A stretch of DNA of 42,555 nucleotides from Davidsoniella eucalypti (GCA_004009845.1 RMBW01000167.1:1-42555), one strand, 5' to 3'; counted from the stretch's first letter, positions 1-10,012 are shown. Numbers and translations are program-made. Notes: generated from the sequence alone by a model not told the origin.

Positions 1-41
1 AGAAAGAAAGACAGCCACCATTACAAGATCAAAAAGGTACA

Positions 42-740
42 TCATGACTGCCCATTCATGGAAACCATTTCATATTCGCCAGCACCGTCCCTCCCTCTCC
101 CCCTACTATGGCCAGTCTCAAAGCCAACAGCAGCTTCCTCATCGATGCCGGCGCCAATATCACCACCGCCGCTGTTGCCATTCTTGTTTCGGCCACCGAA
201 GGATATAGGCTGCAGTTCACGTGATCGAGAGCCGATGATGCCGAAGAACGAGGCTATGCCTGCGCTAGCAAAGCATGCGAACCACCATATGGTGTTGCGG
301 GGGATGCTTCCGGAGTAGAGATATACGATGGCTAGGTGGACGCCTTGAGTTGTCAAAGCGAAGTCAGGTACTAGTTTGGAGCGGCCAATTAGAACGACGA
401 TGGCAGAGCCACTACAATGTATGTTAGAAGATAGGGATCCCGAAGAAAAAAAGAAAAGATGATAGCAGCCTAGTGCTAGAATAACTTACACTACCACGCC
501 TCCGTCTAACACCATGAGCAGTGCCAGAAGCCAACCTTGTGTGATATCACCCCGCACTGCTGACCAGCCAAACACTAAATCCATTGTCCACGGAGTACCT
601 GCCACCAAGCTACTAAATAAGGTGAGGACCAGTGACACGGCATAATAGAGTGCCTGTAGCGCGACAATCTGTGATAAGATGCGCAATGGCGGGAGCTCTG
701 TGAGGGCGCCAGGCCGGCGGGCGCGCCGACGACGAGCCAT
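42..740 (-). CDS. sys1: Sys1-like Golgi integral membrane protein
   Basis: Two exons, 740..490 and 411..42, encode 206 aa. The donor GTAAGT, the acceptor TAG and a CTAAC branch site lie in a 78-nt intron. The start is the ATG at 738-740, which opens MARRRRARRPGAL; the open frame upstream of it does not look like protein. The order of features matches Sys1: a basic N-terminus, 'LPPLRILSQI', about four hydrophobic segments, 'RGDITQGW', 'RSKLVPDFALT' and 'ELQPISFGG'. Sys1 anchors the Arl3/Arl1 GTPase pathway at the trans-Golgi and acts in vesicle trafficking. After 'PISFGG' comes a Gly/Arg-rich hydrophilic tail of about 50 residues, which is probably cytosolic. The gene is divergent from transaldolase across 1.2 kb. 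Family assignment is strong; function is inferred from yeast. Confidence 0.88.
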
Positions 741-1930
741 TGTTGTTTTTTTTGTATTTGGATGTTGTGGTACTCTTTTTTTTGTTAGATTCGACCTTGA
801 GTATAGTATGTAGTACTGCTTTCTCTCCAACTTTCTTGTCTCTCGCTACGATCGAGGCGAGCCTGTTGAGGAAGCGTCGGAGTCGGAGTGATCTTGGCGT
901 CGTGTGTGTTCGATTAGTTGGACTGTTCGGTTATTTCGGCTCGGGGTATTCCGTATGGTTTTAAGTGGGATGAAAAAGAGAGAGATAGAGCAGAGCTTGC
1001 CAGTAGCTCGGATGTACCAGAAAGGAGGTCGGTCTCTTGTTTTTTTTGGTGCCGTTTTTATCCAACCTGATGTTTGCGACAGCGCGCAAAAAAAAAGTAG
1101 CAAATAAGAAGAAAACTGTTGATTTTTCTGTTTTCTATTTTAAAAGTACAGCCCGCGTCTATACTCTCTGTCAGCAAAAGAATGCAGGTGTAAAATAAAG
1201 CCAGAGCGCGTTTCCAAAGACACTTTTGTCTGATAAGGTTGCAGCCTTGTGATGGATTAGAAGCTTGTTCCTTTATTTGGCTTGATTTGTTCCCACTATT
1301 TCTTAGTCCTAGATTTAGAAACCGGTTGCTTGCAGGCTTTGGTTGAAGAATGGCACTCAGCTGCTGTGCTAATGCAAACCTCACCGCCCAGTTTCTGCCG
1401 CCATGGGTCATAAGTCGGCCATGCCATTCACATGCGTTTTTAAAGCCAAAAAAAGTAACAGATGAATTAGAGTAATATTATGCAGATAAATGTGCAGTGT
1501 TAGTGATGATCGGAGATATGAAGTCGCATTCTTCCATCGGTAGACCCTAATGGTTCTCGAAGATCACCCCATAATGGAACTAAAAAAAGAAATACAGGCA
1601 CATAGGGTATATCATTGAGCTATATATAGTTAGGGTTAGTTAATGATTAACATCAGGGTCTTTACTAGTCATTTTGTCACGTCATAGCAGCTAGAATGAG
1701 TTTCTATCTAGCACGTGGCTCTCTCTGCGCTAAGCAGCCTGATCCCAATAGACCGCAAAGAACGATACCAGGAAGCTTTCACGGTTATAATATACGCGTG
1801 GTCTCAAAGATTTGGTATAAATATATCGCTTGTTATCATGACAAAACTCTTTCAGATATTCATCTTTTTGGGTTCGATTATCCAAAAAGAAATACAAAGT
1901 ATCTTCAAACTGTCTACTACATCTCTCACT
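741..1930. other. Divergent intergenic region, sys1/transaldolase
   Basis: No gene is seen in these 1.2 kb. A 117-codon open frame on the minus strand (1058-1411) has no recognisable family or splice context. A CACGTG E-box-like hexamer lies at about 1714-1719 and a TATA element at 1816-1826, both on the transaldolase side. Confidence 0.5.
1816..1826 (+). promoter_or_regulatory. TATA box of transaldolase
   Basis: TATAAATATAT lies 105-115 nt upstream of the transaldolase ATG. That spacing suits a fungal TATA element with a leader of about 50-80 nt. A CACGTG hexamer lies about 100 nt further upstream. Inferred from sequence alone. Confidence 0.5.
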
Positions 1931-3727
1931 ATGTCTACTTCTCTCGATCAGCTCAAGGCTTCCGGCACTGTAAGTTGTCTTCCCCCCCCCCACACTGTCC
2001 TGTTTATGGGCATATTTGCTTGCCTTCCCGAAGCTTCACGACGGCTTCTGCTGGGAGTGCTGCGGATTTGGAATTGCTACAGGAAGTTTCGGTCTTTACT
2101 CGTCATGGCCGCACTGCCATCATTCGATCGAGCTGCTTGTTGCTCTTTACAAGCTACCCCGCCGCTCTCTAAACCGCTGATCTCCGATTGCGCTGCCGAG
2201 TTGCCTCCTGCTCTACCATGGAAGAGACTGTGTACTCTGCACGCAAGTAACAACGGAGTGACTTGATTTAAACTCGGCTTCGGGCCAGTAGGCGAACCGC
2301 ATTTCTTGTGCTTCATCGGCCAATTTGGCTCGGCCTGGCGAATGTGTGATGCAATGCAAGGCTGCGTCCTTGCAAGAGCTTACTTGCTTGTTTACTTCCT
2401 TCAAGCTGCAGCCTCATGACTCCTTCCGGATCAGGGCGCGAAAGCTTTCCTTCCCCAACGGGATCTATGCTATACCACCCACACTACAAAGTTGGACAAC
2501 ATCGCTAATTAATTATCCGGTTTTTTTGTTCAACATAGGTCGTTGTCAGTGATTCCGGTAAGTCAAACCTCAATTAGTGACATGCGCATTTCTCAATTAT
2601 AGTTTTACTAACATGTGCTTGTTTCCATAGGTGACTTTGCCTGTTAGTGCTTCCCCTCTCTAAAGAAAGACATGTCCTCAACACTTTTCTCGAATGACAT
2701 ACAACAAAACAATATTTCTCCCAACGATCCGCTTAGAACTAACACATATAATCTCTAGCCATTGGCAAGTACAAGCCCCAGGATGCCACCACCAACCCCT
2801 CGCTGATTCTAGCTGCTTCCAAAAAGCCCGAGTACGAGGCTCTGATCGACGCCGCCGTCGCCACTGCCAAGGCCGAGGGTGGTGATGCTGCCACTCAGGT
2901 CGAGTCCGCTCTAGACCACCTACTCGTCGAGTTCGGCTCTAAGATCCTGGAGATCATTCCTGGAAAGGTCTCGACCGAGGTCGATGCCCGTCTGTCTTTC
3001 AACGTCAAGGCTTCCGTCGACAAGGCCCTGAAGATCATCTCTGTAAGACAGTCTATTCTAGTCGATAAACAATGCGGTATATGATTGGCTAATACGTGTT
3101 ACACAGCTGTACGAGAAGCGTGGCATCAGCAAGAAGCGTGTCCTGATCAAGCTGGCCTCCACCTGGGAGGGTATCAAGGCTGCCGAGATCCTGCAGCGCG
3201 ACCACGGCATCAACTGCAACCTGACTCTGATGTTCTCTCTGGTCCAGGCTATCGGTGCCGCCGAGGCCGGTGCTTTCCTGATTTCTCCCTTCGTTGGCCG
3301 TATTCTTGACTGGTTCAAGGCTGCCAACAAGAAGGACTACAGCAAGGAAGAGGATCCCGGTGTCGCCTCCGTCAAGAACATCTTCGACTACTACAAGAAG
3401 TTCGGCTACAGCACCATTGTCATGGGTGCCTCTTTCCGCACATTGGTGAGATCACCGAGCTGGCTGGTTGCGACTACCTGACCATTGCCCCCCTCTCTGC
3501 TGGAGGAGCTTCTGAACTCCACCGCTGCCGTTCCCAAGAAGCTGGATGCCTCCGCTGCCGCTTCGCTCAACATCGAGAAGAAGTCTTACATCTCCAACGA
3601 GGCTCTGTTCCGCTTCGACTTCAACGAGGAGCAGATGGCCGTCGAGAAGCTGCGTGAGGGTATCAGCAAGTTCGCCGCTGACGGTGTCACTCTCGAGAGT
3701 CTGATCAAGGCTAAGCTGTCCGCTTAA
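1931..3727 (+). CDS. tal1: Transaldolase (frameshifted as given)
   Basis: The enzyme of the non-oxidative pentose phosphate pathway; it moves a dihydroxyacetone unit from sedoheptulose-7-P to glyceraldehyde-3-P in the cytosol. Exons are 1931..1969, 2539..2557, 2631..2642, 2759..3042 and 3107..3727. They total 975 nt, or 324 aa, the usual eukaryotic size. Exons 2 and 3 are only 19 and 12 nt. Family marks are 'DATTNPSL', the Schiff-base lysine in 'LIKLASTWEGI' (about K133), 'MFSLVQA' and 'LISPFVGRI'. The last exon does not read through. One base is missing at about 3440, so the conserved stretch 'IGEITELAGCDYLT' lies in another frame and the main frame meets TGA at 3479-3481. An extra C in the run 3488-3493 restores the frame. 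A sequencing error pair is most likely. Intron 1 is unusually long (569 nt). Confidence 0.9.
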
Positions 3728-4360
3728 ACTCGTCTATTACTTGTTGAATTTACTTTTGGAATATGATTTATTTTCTATTTTCGTAAGTGAAAATTAAGAA
3801 TAATGATGGCTTTTATAAAGTCTAATGAGAGGAAGTCATGACCCGTGAGACGAAAACAAGAATAAATTAGCTAAATGCATACAATATAATGAATTTCGAG
3901 ATACCAAATTAAAACTTTGTGAAGAAATATAGAGATGTTATGTTTGTGATATTTGGTTATAAGCAAAATAGATATATACATAAATATACGAATACTACGG
4001 TGTAAGTTCATGATGTACCGCTTGATTTGGCGACTTCCGGCTATGAACACAAAAGAAGATTGATTCATGCCATGATGAAAACAATAATAAGAAGCATGAG
4101 AAAAACGACAAAATGATAAAAGAAAGAAAAAGAACAAGTGTAAATAACGCCACTTTCAATTCCCGATGAGTTGAAAGCATGTTCCCCAAGATAAGTTCAA
4201 CAACAACCAATCAGAAACCAAAAAAAAGACAAAGATATGATGATAGTAAGAAATCACTTTGAAGTTGTGGTGAGAATATTGGAGGTTTTCTTTTACCACC
4301 AACCACACTTAACCGTTGTGATTTCTCGCTTTAGGCCATGTTTTGTCATACTGACAGCCA
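3728..4360. other. Convergent 3' intergenic region
   Basis: AT-rich DNA lies between the stops of transaldolase and the Ppn2-like gene. Several AATAAA-like words (for example near 3860) could serve polyadenylation on the plus strand. No coding signal is seen. Confidence 0.5.
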
Positions 4361-5659
4361 TCAAGCCGAGATTTTTGCCTTCGACACAGCCATATCTAGA
4401 CTTACTGTCCATTTACCATCTTCGAGGCCCCTTCCAGATTCATGGCCGTAGACGACCATGTAACGCTCGTCAAAGGGTTGCTTTTCGACTCGTGCATTGT
4501 AGATATCGGACCATACTTCGGTATAATCTGACAGGTCATGTTCAAGGAAGTCTGTAGCGATGACCATGTCACGATCGGAAGGGAGGGTCTGACGATCGAA
4601 CTCTTCGCGCACCATTTTGTCGTATGTGCGACGACCAAAGGTACGTGGGGGAACCATGGCCTCCAGTTCTTCCCGGATACGGTCGATGGCACGCATAGCG
4701 TCCACCTGGCGGGCAATTTCACGCGGGTATTGCAGGCCACGTAGAGTCATGACTACGTTTGGATCTTGTTGGTTCAAAGGTAGGCCAGGAACAAGGCCGC
4801 CGTGGACGAGAGCGAGACCAGCCGAGGCTGGGGTGGAAGTAGCGCCGCCTTTGGCATCGCTGCCAATAGCGAGGGGCACGCAAGCAATAGCTGGTAGACT
4901 GCCGAGATACTCTGTGTGAGCGGGCGATAATGCTGCTGCTAGGCCACGGACTAGATGGTCGCCATGGGCAAAGTGCTGCTGTTCCAGACTGTCCGGTTCG
5001 TCGGAGCCCGGCGCTTGCAGTGTGATGTTCGGATTTGACGATGGCACACTGGCAAGGTAAGAAGAGGTAGCTAGAATCACGCGGTCCTCCATGGGTCCAC
5101 GCAGCAGAGTAGCTTCGTGGGCCATAGCGTAGTCTAACAGAGCCGCACTGTTTTCGGCTGGTCCGGTACGACCAATCAGGTTACCCAGAAACACGAGGTG
5201 ATCTGAGGTTGGCTGGTAGTTTGCAGAAGATAGCAGACGATCTAGGGCAGGCTTGTCGCCATGCACGTCGCCGACGATCAAGATACGGCGCTTGTTCTCG
5301 ACGGTGGGAATCAAGGCATGGTCGATTTCGCGTAGGAGCGGCGTCTGGCCGGCACCGACGAAGAGAGGCCGACGGGCAGTATTGTACAGCATGGGCGTCT
5401 GCGAAGTGCTGTATTCGCCGGTGTTGACGTCTGGGTCGTCAGCGGCCTTGGGCTGGCCCTCGTGGGAATCCCATTCGGGGTTGATAATGGCGTCGGGCAA
5501 AGAACTGTCGATCTCAAGCACGAAGATATCGGTGGTGACGACGCTGTTGAGGAGATGGTTCGTCATGTAGAGCATGGTGCCTAGCGTAAACACGAGCACA
5601 CCGGAAAGAGCCCGACGGCGGCGGCGGCTGGCGGCCGGCAGACACTGAAGGGATTTCAT
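4361..5659 (-). CDS. Ppn2-like membrane metallophosphatase, degenerate active site
   Basis: One exon, 432 aa. Residues 15-20 are arginine-rich and are followed by one hydrophobic segment (about 17-38), giving a type II membrane topology. A calcineurin-like phosphoesterase domain follows, as in the vacuolar endopolyphosphatase Ppn2 and its fungal relatives. Visible landmarks are GDVHG (130-134), the second motif as GNLIGRTG (159-166), the third as RGPMED (187-192), VHGGLVPG (286-293) and VYGHES (403-408). In active members the second motif is GD and the third GNH(D/E). Here the aspartate is Asn160, and Asn-His is replaced by Pro189-Met190. Two metal-ligand positions therefore look lost, and the protein may be a pseudoenzyme. 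The end of the domain is also short. The fold call is firm; the polyphosphate substrate is only inferred from yeast. Confidence 0.8.
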   Translation of the reverse strand: MKSLQCLPAASRRRRRALSGVLVFTLGTMLYMTNHLLNSVVTTDIFVLEIDSSLPDAIINPEWDSHEGQPKAADDPDVNTGEYSTSQTPMLYNTARRPLFVGAGQTPLLREIDHALIPTVENKRRILIVGDVHGDKPALDRLLSSANYQPTSDHLVFLGNLIGRTGPAENSAALLDYAMAHEATLLRGPMEDRVILATSSYLASVPSSNPNITLQAPGSDEPDSLEQQHFAHGDHLVRGLAAALSPAHTEYLGSLPAIACVPLAIGSDAKGGATSTPASAGLALVHGGLVPGLPLNQQDPNVVMTLRGLQYPREIARQVDAMRAIDRIREELEAMVPPRTFGRRTYDKMVREEFDRQTLPSDRDMVIATDFLEHDLSDYTEVWSDIYNARVEKQPFDERYMVVYGHESGRGLEDGKWTVSLDMAVSKAKISA

Positions 5660-6288
5660 AGTGTTTTGTTGCTCTGAGATTCTGATTTAGAGGGTAGGGT
5701 CTGCTAGAATAGCCTACTTTGGGGCGGTATCGATGAAAGCAGATAAGGGTAGAAAAAAGGGAAGAATTTTGGAAAGATAATGGAAGCGAGGTTTAGCGTC
5801 TCTATATAAATAAGCTAACGAAAAAGAACTGAAGAATAGAAAAGAATAAATTGGTTAAAATAAGACGTCTCCAGGTTGAAGGTTAAAAATAAGCTTCCTG
5901 GATGTTTTCTGTATAGCGTGAACACCCAAGATTCGAAGTTGAAATGGGCGATATAGCAGTCCAAGTTGATAACTGAAAAAGAAAAAAAAAGGATGAATAT
6001 CGAAACAAAGAGAAGAGAAAGAAAAAGTATTAACTAATCGGAATTGTAATACTGGACAAACAATAAGTAGGCGACCCACGGCCGGGGATTAAAAGCCAGC
6101 CAACGAAAGGCAAGTGCCAAGACGTAATATCACCACCCAGACGGCAAGAGCGGCGGGTTGGCAGCTGCCTCCGCAGTTCTAGTTCGTGTTTCTGCTGTAT
6201 TAGGTGCTGTTGCCAAGTTGGGCGACTTCCTGGTGGTTTTTTTCTCCTCTCAGTCTGCACTTCTTATATATATTTTGGATGTTTGGAT
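5660..6288. other. Upstream region of the Ppn2-like gene
   Basis: This 0.6-kb region is AT-rich and non-coding. A TATA-like element reading TTTATATAGA on the minus strand (5801-5810) lies about 145 nt upstream of the Ppn2-like ATG. A 76-codon minus-strand open frame (6030-6260) shows no family signal. Confidence 0.4.
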
Positions 6289-6890
6289 CTAGAGTCTGAA
6301 ACTCTGGAGTACGTTCCCAAGACCAATTTTATTTGTCTCAGGCTCGGTGGAATAAAAGAAGAATAAGATGGCAGTCTAAGACAAAGAAAGAGTAGCAGCA
6401 AGGAGACGTCAACGTACACTAATGACAATGACAACAAGAAGAAGAGCGCCCACGGAAATTTGGCGCTGGCTATGGGACGGATAGATGAACAAGCGGCCGG
6501 CAAGTCTGGAACTGATTGGTTCCCTGAAGTGTGGCGATAGCAGGCTTCGAAACAGGCCTAGGAATACGCCCAAGGTCTAAGAACAAAGTCGAGATGCTGT
6601 TCGGGTTGACTCAGGGGACTAGGGACGAGATATCTGTATATATCAAGGTAACAGAGAAATAACTAATTATGGCGAGGGGGGTGTCAAGGAACTAAGTATT
6701 TGCTGGAAGGATGAATATATAGTTATAAAAGCAAGGTTCAAGTAAAATCAAAGCAGAAAAACTAAAAGCAGCCAACTTACGAGGGCCCGAAAGTGTAGTG
6801 GTCTGTGGTTATATAATCCAACATACCCATCTGGGAACAGACCTCGAACAAGTCCGAACAATGAGCAATAGACTCGATATTCAAAATGCC
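6289..6890 (-). CDS. Candidate small single-pass membrane protein (unrecognised)
   Basis: Not recognised; built from splice signals. Exons are 6890..6781, 6523..6418 and 6375..6289. The joins are GTAAGT to a CAG acceptor and GTACGT to TTAG, and one frame stays open through all three. From the first ATG (6828-6830) it gives 80 aa beginning MGMLDYITTDHYTFGPS. A polar, arginine-containing stretch follows, then a 20-residue hydrophobic segment (VGALLLVVIVIS plus TAILFFFY) and a short charged tail ending FRL. A further 20 sensible codons (GILNIESIAHCSD...) lie before that ATG, after a possible CAG acceptor at 6891-6893, so an upstream exon may exist. The second intron is only 42 nt, which is short. 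An alternative is chance open frames in a promoter region. The phase agreement across three exons is the main support. Confidence 0.4.
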
Positions 6891-7231
6891 CTGAACATGG
6901 AGTGTTCAGCACAGATTGTTGGAGCCAAAAGACAAATATACAAGAAGTATTGGGGAGAGAAGCAAGCATCTTAGTAGTTTAGTGTGAACTCTCTTGACTG
7001 CCACGACTTCTGTAACATGCGGGTTTTTTCGTATTATTTTGTATATATATATATATATTTACATCTGAATTTATGCGTGCTACGCCCTATCTCAAAAACG
7101 TCTTGGCAAGTGGCGTCTCCAAGATTGTCGAGTTTTTTCGGGAATAACTGGCAATTAGCTACGAATGTTGACTCTCATACCAGCAAATGCTTCCATTCTT
7201 GGTGGGTTGGTTTTTGACTATCGAACTCTTC

Positions 7232-7244
7232 TTTTTATATATAG
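7232..7244 (-). promoter_or_regulatory. TATA box, minus strand
   Basis: TATATATAAAAAG on the minus strand is the best TATA match in this stretch. It points toward the candidate small membrane-protein gene and would place a start site near 7200-7170. A possible non-coding first exon ending at a GTATGA donor (about 7175) would then splice to the CAG at 6891-6893. Confidence 0.35.
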
Positions 7245-8632
7245 GGTCGCGTGCTCGATATCCCGTCTCATCCAACGAGCCCAAAAAAATCAAAATGTGA
7301 CCCGAGGTTATTAAATCTTTTACTATGAGAACATAAAAGGGGGGTTGGTTAGATGTACATTAGCTAGCCTCGTAGAAAGAAAACAACGTACACAAAATAT
7401 GAAGAAAAAAATCTGAGTATGTGGCAGAGAAAGGCTTGGCAGAAGTCTAGAAGGTTAGGTCACAATGTGTTAACGGAAAAGGCCGTTTCTCTTATTTTTC
7501 CTTGCTATGTTCGTATCTAGAGCCTCGGAGAGAAGTGGGAACTAGATGGGATTAGCATATCAAACGATACATTTAATGCTATCAACAGACATACGGTCCT
7601 TATATATATATTGATAGACATATAAAATCGGCACAGCTAAGAATCCGAGTCGCTCTTATATACGTTGTTGTGGTTTTGTTCCTGTTCCTTTGTAGCAAAC
7701 CCGCCAGACTAGGCTGTAATACGCTGTAAGGGCTAGCGATGGTTCCTCAGTTGTACTTGAGCCTCGCACGAACTGCAGAATGCTTAGTGCACCTGGAAGC
7801 GTAGGCCGTGATTGCTTCGGACTTCACACCTTGGACTCTTGCTTTTCATCCTGCGTTGAACGGCTCCCTCTGGCCACGAAGCTTGCTTATGTCAGACAGA
7901 ATTACATTAATAGATATATTGTGGGGCGTAAACACTACAAGGCTATCGGTGCTTGTATTGTCCGCTCGCTCTTCTTTCCTTTCGTTATGCGCTTCTTATA
8001 GTACTACTTCTAGTTCTTGTTCTATATCAGATAGCTGCATACATATGTATTTCGTGTAGTATGTGTATCTGTATATTAGTACACCCAGTCAAGCAAACCC
8101 CTTGTATCATGTCTGTCTTCTAATCAATCGCTCAAGCAGCACCACAGCCTACCAGCCCCCCGTCACAAAGCCCTCGCTATGTGAAATCAAAATTGGGCTT
8201 GCGTGGACAGCCATATCCCCTCCAACTACTGTAACAGAAGAATATACATCCGTACCAAAAGCAAGGAGGAAGAGGCTACATTTGACTAGTGGCAATCTAA
8301 TTTTACAGTTGGTTGGATTAAACTTATCGCCTTCTCCAATATCCAATATTTGAAAATGGACTTTCTCCAGTCCATAACAAAAGCGACGATCAGCATCTAG
8401 GCTTGGTCAGCTTGGGTCATTCTGGGGCATGAGCCACAATAAGAAGTCTGTCGCGTGCTGGATTCTTCCTTTACTATTTCCCTTTAACATGGTTAAATTG
8501 GGCTTTCTAGGCGCCCGGACCTATGCTTAAGGGCTTTATTTAGTCCGTCTTTGATGCTAATTGTCGCCAAACTTGATTCCTAAGATATTGCAGAGGAAAG
8601 CTCGTGAGTATGTATGGAAGTCAACATCAAGT

Positions 8633-8646
8633 GACGACATGTCGTC
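8633..8646. repeat. 14-bp perfect palindrome
   Basis: GACGACATGTCGTC reads the same on both strands, with no spacer. It could be a binding site for a dimeric regulator; no factor is named. Confidence 0.6.
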
Positions 8647-8711
8647 GACTTACTACCCGTATTTGACATGTTCAATTACAGACTATCCCATAGCCTTGTA
8701 TCACCAGCAAA

Positions 8712-8805
8712 ATCAGGCATTTAGCACCACGTTACGGTAACGAAGACTCCGATCTGCTTTTGGCTTACTGTCAGAGCCCGAAGACACGTGGAGCAAATGC
8801 CTGAT
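8712..8805. repeat. Inverted repeat, 11-bp arms, 72-nt loop
   Basis: ATCAGGCATTT at 8712-8722 is repeated in reverse complement at 8795-8805. Inside the loop are a second small palindrome, CGTTACGGTAACG (8730-8742), and a CACGTG (about 8785). Just outside is the 10-bp palindrome CATGATCATG. It could be a regulatory module or the remnant of a small mobile element. Confidence 0.5.
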
Positions 8806-9263
8806 AATATCATGATCATGTCAGCAGTAGCCGATACCGTGTTTTGCGGGTTATCAATCTTTACCTTCTTATTCCATTGTTTAGTAAGGCGTAGATTATC
8901 GTATCAGTAATCAGACGGAAAGTTGAGAAAAGAAAAGACAATCTGATTGATAAGGTCTAGAAATTTTCGCGACATCTGTCACAAGAAAATACAATTGGCA
9001 TATCAATGTCTTGAAAGTATTCATTTTTATGCAATGTTTATTACTTATATTTCCGTATATTTGTTTGATATACAGATATTTATATGTTTAGTGTATGAGT
9101 CTTTTATGGGATAAATATCTTCGACTCGGATACGGTCAAAGTTGTGATGATTACATATTAAATTGATGGTGTTCGCCACCGTCTCGTATTATTTCTAAAT
9201 GGTGATCGCCTATGCCCAAGTAAGTCAATTGTCTAAAACACAACCCTTCACATTTTAGAATTT

Positions 9264-9291
9264 GCGATAAGAAACGCTCGTTTCTTATCGC
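9264..9291. promoter_or_regulatory. Palindrome with twin GATAAG sites
   Basis: GCGATAAGAAACG (9264-9276) and its exact reverse complement (9279-9291) flank a 2-nt spacer. Each arm holds GATAAG, the HGATAR core bound by fungal GATA factors such as AreA/NIT2 or the SreA type. Paired sites are typical of strong GATA control. The nearest gene downstream is GlnRS, 720 nt away. Binding is inferred. Confidence 0.5.
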
Positions 9292-9698
9292 TATCAGTCA
9301 TAAAATGGCGGTTCGTAGACATGTGACGTACACATTGTTTATCTACAACTAGTAGTATAGTTACAACTATATTTGTGGGTTAGAGACGACATTCTGAAGA
9401 ATGCTCATAAATGGGTAAGGAAAGATGTAGTTTAAATCTTTAAAGTGTAGAGAGCTATCGGAGACAATGAGTGTATAGTTTCCAACGGTATGACGGCGGT
9501 GAATGCTGAAGATTTATTTAATTTGGCTGGGCTTTTAAGATATGACGACTGACTTATAGCGCCTGAACAGGGGTGAGTCACCCCGCCATGATAAACTGTG
9601 GCTCGAGATATAGGCGACTAAAAGCCGTACTTAAGATAAAGCATTGAGGCAACGAAGCGTTTGTCATCATTTTCATGGAGAGAGTGAACTCCTGAGGC

Positions 9699-9705
9699 TA
9701 TAAAT
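9699..9705 (+). promoter_or_regulatory. TATA-like element of GlnRS
   Basis: TATAAAT lies 308-314 nt before the GlnRS ATG. If used, the leader would be about 270 nt and pyrimidine-rich in places; a leader intron cannot be excluded. Confidence 0.3.
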
Positions 9706-10012
9706 CGCGAGGCTGGACTTGGAAAAACAAAATACGAAAGGTATACAAGAGAATAACAACATAATAAACATTCTCATTTTCTTACACTATCAAAAACGCC
9801 GTTTAACGCCTCCGTCTTTTTTGTTGTTTATAGGCTGACTTTTGCCTTCTCCACTTCTTTGGCCCCGTTTTGTTTAGAGACGACCCGATCTGCTAAGCTC
9901 TCTTGATATCGATCGAATACAGAGCATACCAAGCCCATCGCCAACCGCATTCTTGTCTTTATTCTCCCAGTACGCCGATATTCAGACCACTAACCAAGCA
10001 CAAGATCCTGCC

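Larger units (their letters stand above)
6891..10012. other. 3.1-kb non-coding region upstream of GlnRS
   Basis: No convincing gene is seen. The region holds a strong minus-strand TATA (7232-7244), an (AT)n run (about 7041-7058) and CACGTG at about 8785. It also holds a set of perfect inverted repeats between 8.6 and 9.3 kb, listed separately. Open frames at 7780-8353 look random. The last about 300 nt are probably the leader of the GlnRS transcript. Confidence 0.5.

Noticed and set aside
1058..1411. 117-codon open frame, minus strand
   Set aside because: No family signal, odd composition and no splice or promoter context; it lies in the shared sys1/transaldolase promoter.
1626..1640. GGGTTAG words resembling telomere repeats
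   Set aside because: Only one or two copies, not an array; no sign of a chromosome end.
1696..2266. Long plus-strand open frames over the start of transaldolase
   Set aside because: They run through the first intron and are out of frame with the true enzyme; the protein text is not credible.
3446..3500. An intron starting at GTGAGA (3446) to explain the broken transaldolase frame
   Set aside because: It would delete a highly conserved enzyme segment that is intact in another frame, and there is no branch site or suitable acceptor nearby.
6781..6969. 73-codon minus-strand open frame (MLASLPNTSC...) over exon A of the candidate small gene
   Set aside because: When spliced at the strong donor it stops soon after; the other frame continues through two more exons and a membrane segment.
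7780..8353. Plus-strand open frames upstream of GlnRS
   Set aside because: Overlapping, Ser/Cys-rich and without domain or splice support; treated as random.
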